Shown: positions 62,804 through 64,000 of the stretch, piece by piece
Layout: each line of letters starts with the position of its first letter
Numbering within the stretch: the stretch's first letter is position 1
Source: Pseudarthrobacter sp. NamB4
Lineage (GTDB): Bacteria; Actinomycetota; Actinomycetes; Actinomycetales; Micrococcaceae
Reading direction: 5' to 3'
NCBI RefSeq assembly: GCF_005796185.1
Contig: NZ_VAHM01000004.1
Location: 186,001-250,000 of the forward strand
DNA length: 64,000 nucleotides
The notes under the pieces: generated by a model
What the model saw: the letters and a program-made list of their open reading frames with translations, nothing else
The model's database searches: none
What the model was told of the DNA's origin: nothing
Program-made: the position numbers and the translations under genes

Positions 62804-63085
62804 ATGCCACGCAGCCTGAAAAAAGGTCCTTTCGTCGACCAGCACCTCTTTGTGAAGGTAGCCAGGGAAAACGAAAAGGGCACCAAGAACGTCATCAAGA
62901 CCTGGTCCCGCCGTTCGATGATCATTCCCGACATGCTCGGACACACGATCGCCGTACACGACGGACGCAAGCACATCCCGGTGTTTGTCACTGAGTCGAT
63001 GGTCGGGCACAAGCTCGGCGAATTCGCTCCCACGCGGACATTCCGCGGCCATGTCAAGGACGACCGTAAGGGCAAGCGCCGCTAG
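62804..63085 (+). CDS. rpsS: 30S ribosomal protein S19
   Basis: 93 residues. [19 protein letters not shown] at the start and [20 protein letters not shown] near the end identify S19, which pairs with S13 in the 30S head. Twelve bases after rplB. Confidence 0.98.
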   Translation: MPRSLKKGPFVDQHLFVKVARENEKGTKNVIKTWSRRSMIIPDMLGHTIAVHDGRKHIPVFVTESMVGHKLGEFAPTRTFRGHVKDDRKGKRR

Positions 63086-63123
63086 GCGCCTGCACCTGCG
63101 TCAAAGACGAGAGAAGGAAAGCA

Positions 63124-63489
63124 ATGGAAGCCAAGGCAATTGCGCGCCACATCCGCGTAACGCCTATGAAGGCCCGGCGCGTCGTCAACCTTGTTCGTGG
63201 TTTGCAAGCGAATGAGGCTCTGGCAATTCTGAAGTTTGCCCCCCAGGCAGCTTCGGAGCCGGTATTCAAGGTAGTACAGTCGGCAATCTCCAACGCCCGG
63301 GTCCTCGCGGACCGCGACGGCGTGGCGTTTGACGAAGGTGACCTCATCATCAGCGAAGCGTTTGTTGATGAAGGCCCGACCATGAAGCGGTTCCAGCCGC
63401 GCGCCCAGGGTCGTGCATTTCAGATCAAGAAGCGCACCAGCCACATCACCGTGGTAGTCGCTACCCCGGAGAAAGAGGAGGCTCGCTAA
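63124..63489 (+). CDS. rplV: 50S ribosomal protein L22
   Basis: 121 residues. The start [20 protein letters not shown] and the long beta hairpin [20 protein letters not shown], which lines the exit tunnel, are intact. Its TAA is followed immediately by the rpsC GTG. Confidence 0.98.
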   Translation: MEAKAIARHIRVTPMKARRVVNLVRGLQANEALAILKFAPQAASEPVFKVVQSAISNARVLADRDGVAFDEGDLIISEAFVDEGPTMKRFQPRAQGRAFQIKKRTSHITVVVATPEKEEAR

Positions 63490-64000
63490 GTGGGACAGAA
63501 AGTAAACCCGCACGGGTTCCGACTCGGCATCACCACCGATCACGTATCGCACTGGTTCGCTGACAGCACCAAGGCCGGCCAGCGGTACAAGGACTTCGTT
63601 CGCGAAGACATCCGCATCCGCCAGCTCATGTCCACGGGCATGGAGCGCGCCGGCATCGCCAAGGTTGAGATCGAGCGCACCCGTGACCGCGTCCGCGTGG
63701 ACATCCACACGGCCCGTCCCGGCATCGTCATCGGCCGCCGTGGAGCTGAAGCAGACCGCATCCGCGGCGAGCTCGAAAAGCTCACCGGCAAGCAGGTCCA
63801 GCTGAACATCCTCGAGGTCAAGAACCCAGAGATGGAAGCTCAGCTTGTTGCCCAGGGCGTTGCAGAGCAGCTGACTTCGCGTGTGGCATTCCGCCGCGCG
63901 ATGAAGAAGGCCATGCAGTCCGCGCAGCGTGCCGGTGCCAAGGGCATCCGTATCGCCTGCTCGGGTCGACTGGGTGGCGCTGAAATGTCCCGCTCGGAGT
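63490..64000 (+). CDS. rpsC: 30S ribosomal protein S3 (partial, runs off the right edge)
   Basis: 170 codons are visible from GTG 63490. [20 protein letters not shown] starts the protein, the KH domain holds [20 protein letters not shown], and the visible part ends in the [12 protein letters not shown] motif of the C-terminal domain. About two thirds of the usual length. The GTG abuts the rplV stop. Confidence 0.97.
   Translation, partial: MGQKVNPHGFRLGITTDHVSHWFADSTKAGQRYKDFVREDIRIRQLMSTGMERAGIAKVEIERTRDRVRVDIHTARPGIVIGRRGAEADRIRGELEKLTGKQVQLNILEVKNPEMEAQLVAQGVAEQLTSRVAFRRAMKKAMQSAQRAGAKGIRIACSGRLGGAEMSRSE

Overview
The window is a piece of chromosome from a high-GC Gram-positive actinobacterium, most likely family Micrococcaceae (Arthrobacter or Pseudarthrobacter type). 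The pointers are GC-rich codon use, frequent GTG and TTG starts, mycothiol synthase (mshD), an actinobacterial GlnR, nitrobindin, PspC-type envelope-stress proteins, MaoC-type dehydratases, a MutT1/PPK pair, and many genes with a -10 box six or seven bases before the start codon, as expected for leaderless mRNAs. Assignment to a species is not possible from this sequence alone.

Layout. 1-8.5 kb: an alpha-glucoside utilisation locus. A divergent ROK repressor (cut by the left edge), a lipoprotein sugar-binding protein, two ABC permeases, two paralogous GH13 alpha-glucosidases and an aldo/keto reductase. No ABC ATPase is present, so a shared MsiK-type ATPase elsewhere is probably used. A short AT-rich palindrome built on CTAAATTTAG occurs at three promoters here and is a good candidate for the ROK operator. 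8.5-16.8 kb: metabolic and housekeeping genes (CitE-like lyase, DUF2797 protein, HadA/HadB-like dehydratases, murB, an AlkZ-like winged-helix protein, asd), with a decayed secreted serine protease gene and a frameshifted small membrane protein gene. 16.9-23.7 kb, mostly minus strand: thyA-folA, ppk-mutT1, mshD and glnR. 24-30.5 kb: membrane protein, 37-residue membrane peptide, nitrobindin, YgfZ, ankyrin protein, MFS exporter, GNAT, pfkA. 30.6-35 kb: an envelope-stress module of PspC proteins, a PspC-fused histidine kinase and a LuxR-type regulator, resembling EsrISR/LiaFSR. It is followed by a striking symmetric repeat array and an aspartate aminotransferase.

36.6-64 kb is the transcription and translation core: tRNA-Trp-secE-nusG-rplK-rplA, two tandem GNAT genes, an L10 leader with rplJ-rplL, a YbaK/thiolase pair on the other strand, rpoB-rpoC, rpsL-rpsG-fusA-tuf, a GH1 beta-glucosidase inserted on the minus strand, and the start of the S10 operon (rpsJ-rplC-rplD-rplW-rplB-rpsS-rplV-rpsC, the last cut by the right edge). 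Promoters for tRNA-Trp/secE, rplJ, rpsL and tuf share the same -10 hexamer TAGACT.

No CRISPR array, prophage, insertion sequence or rRNA gene was seen. The most unusual non-coding signals are a three-plus-three inverted tandem array of a 14-base motif (35013-35180) with a degenerate relative at 15496-15570, and a second palindromic element with two copies (8518-8574 and 53085-53149) whose stem differences partly compensate each other.
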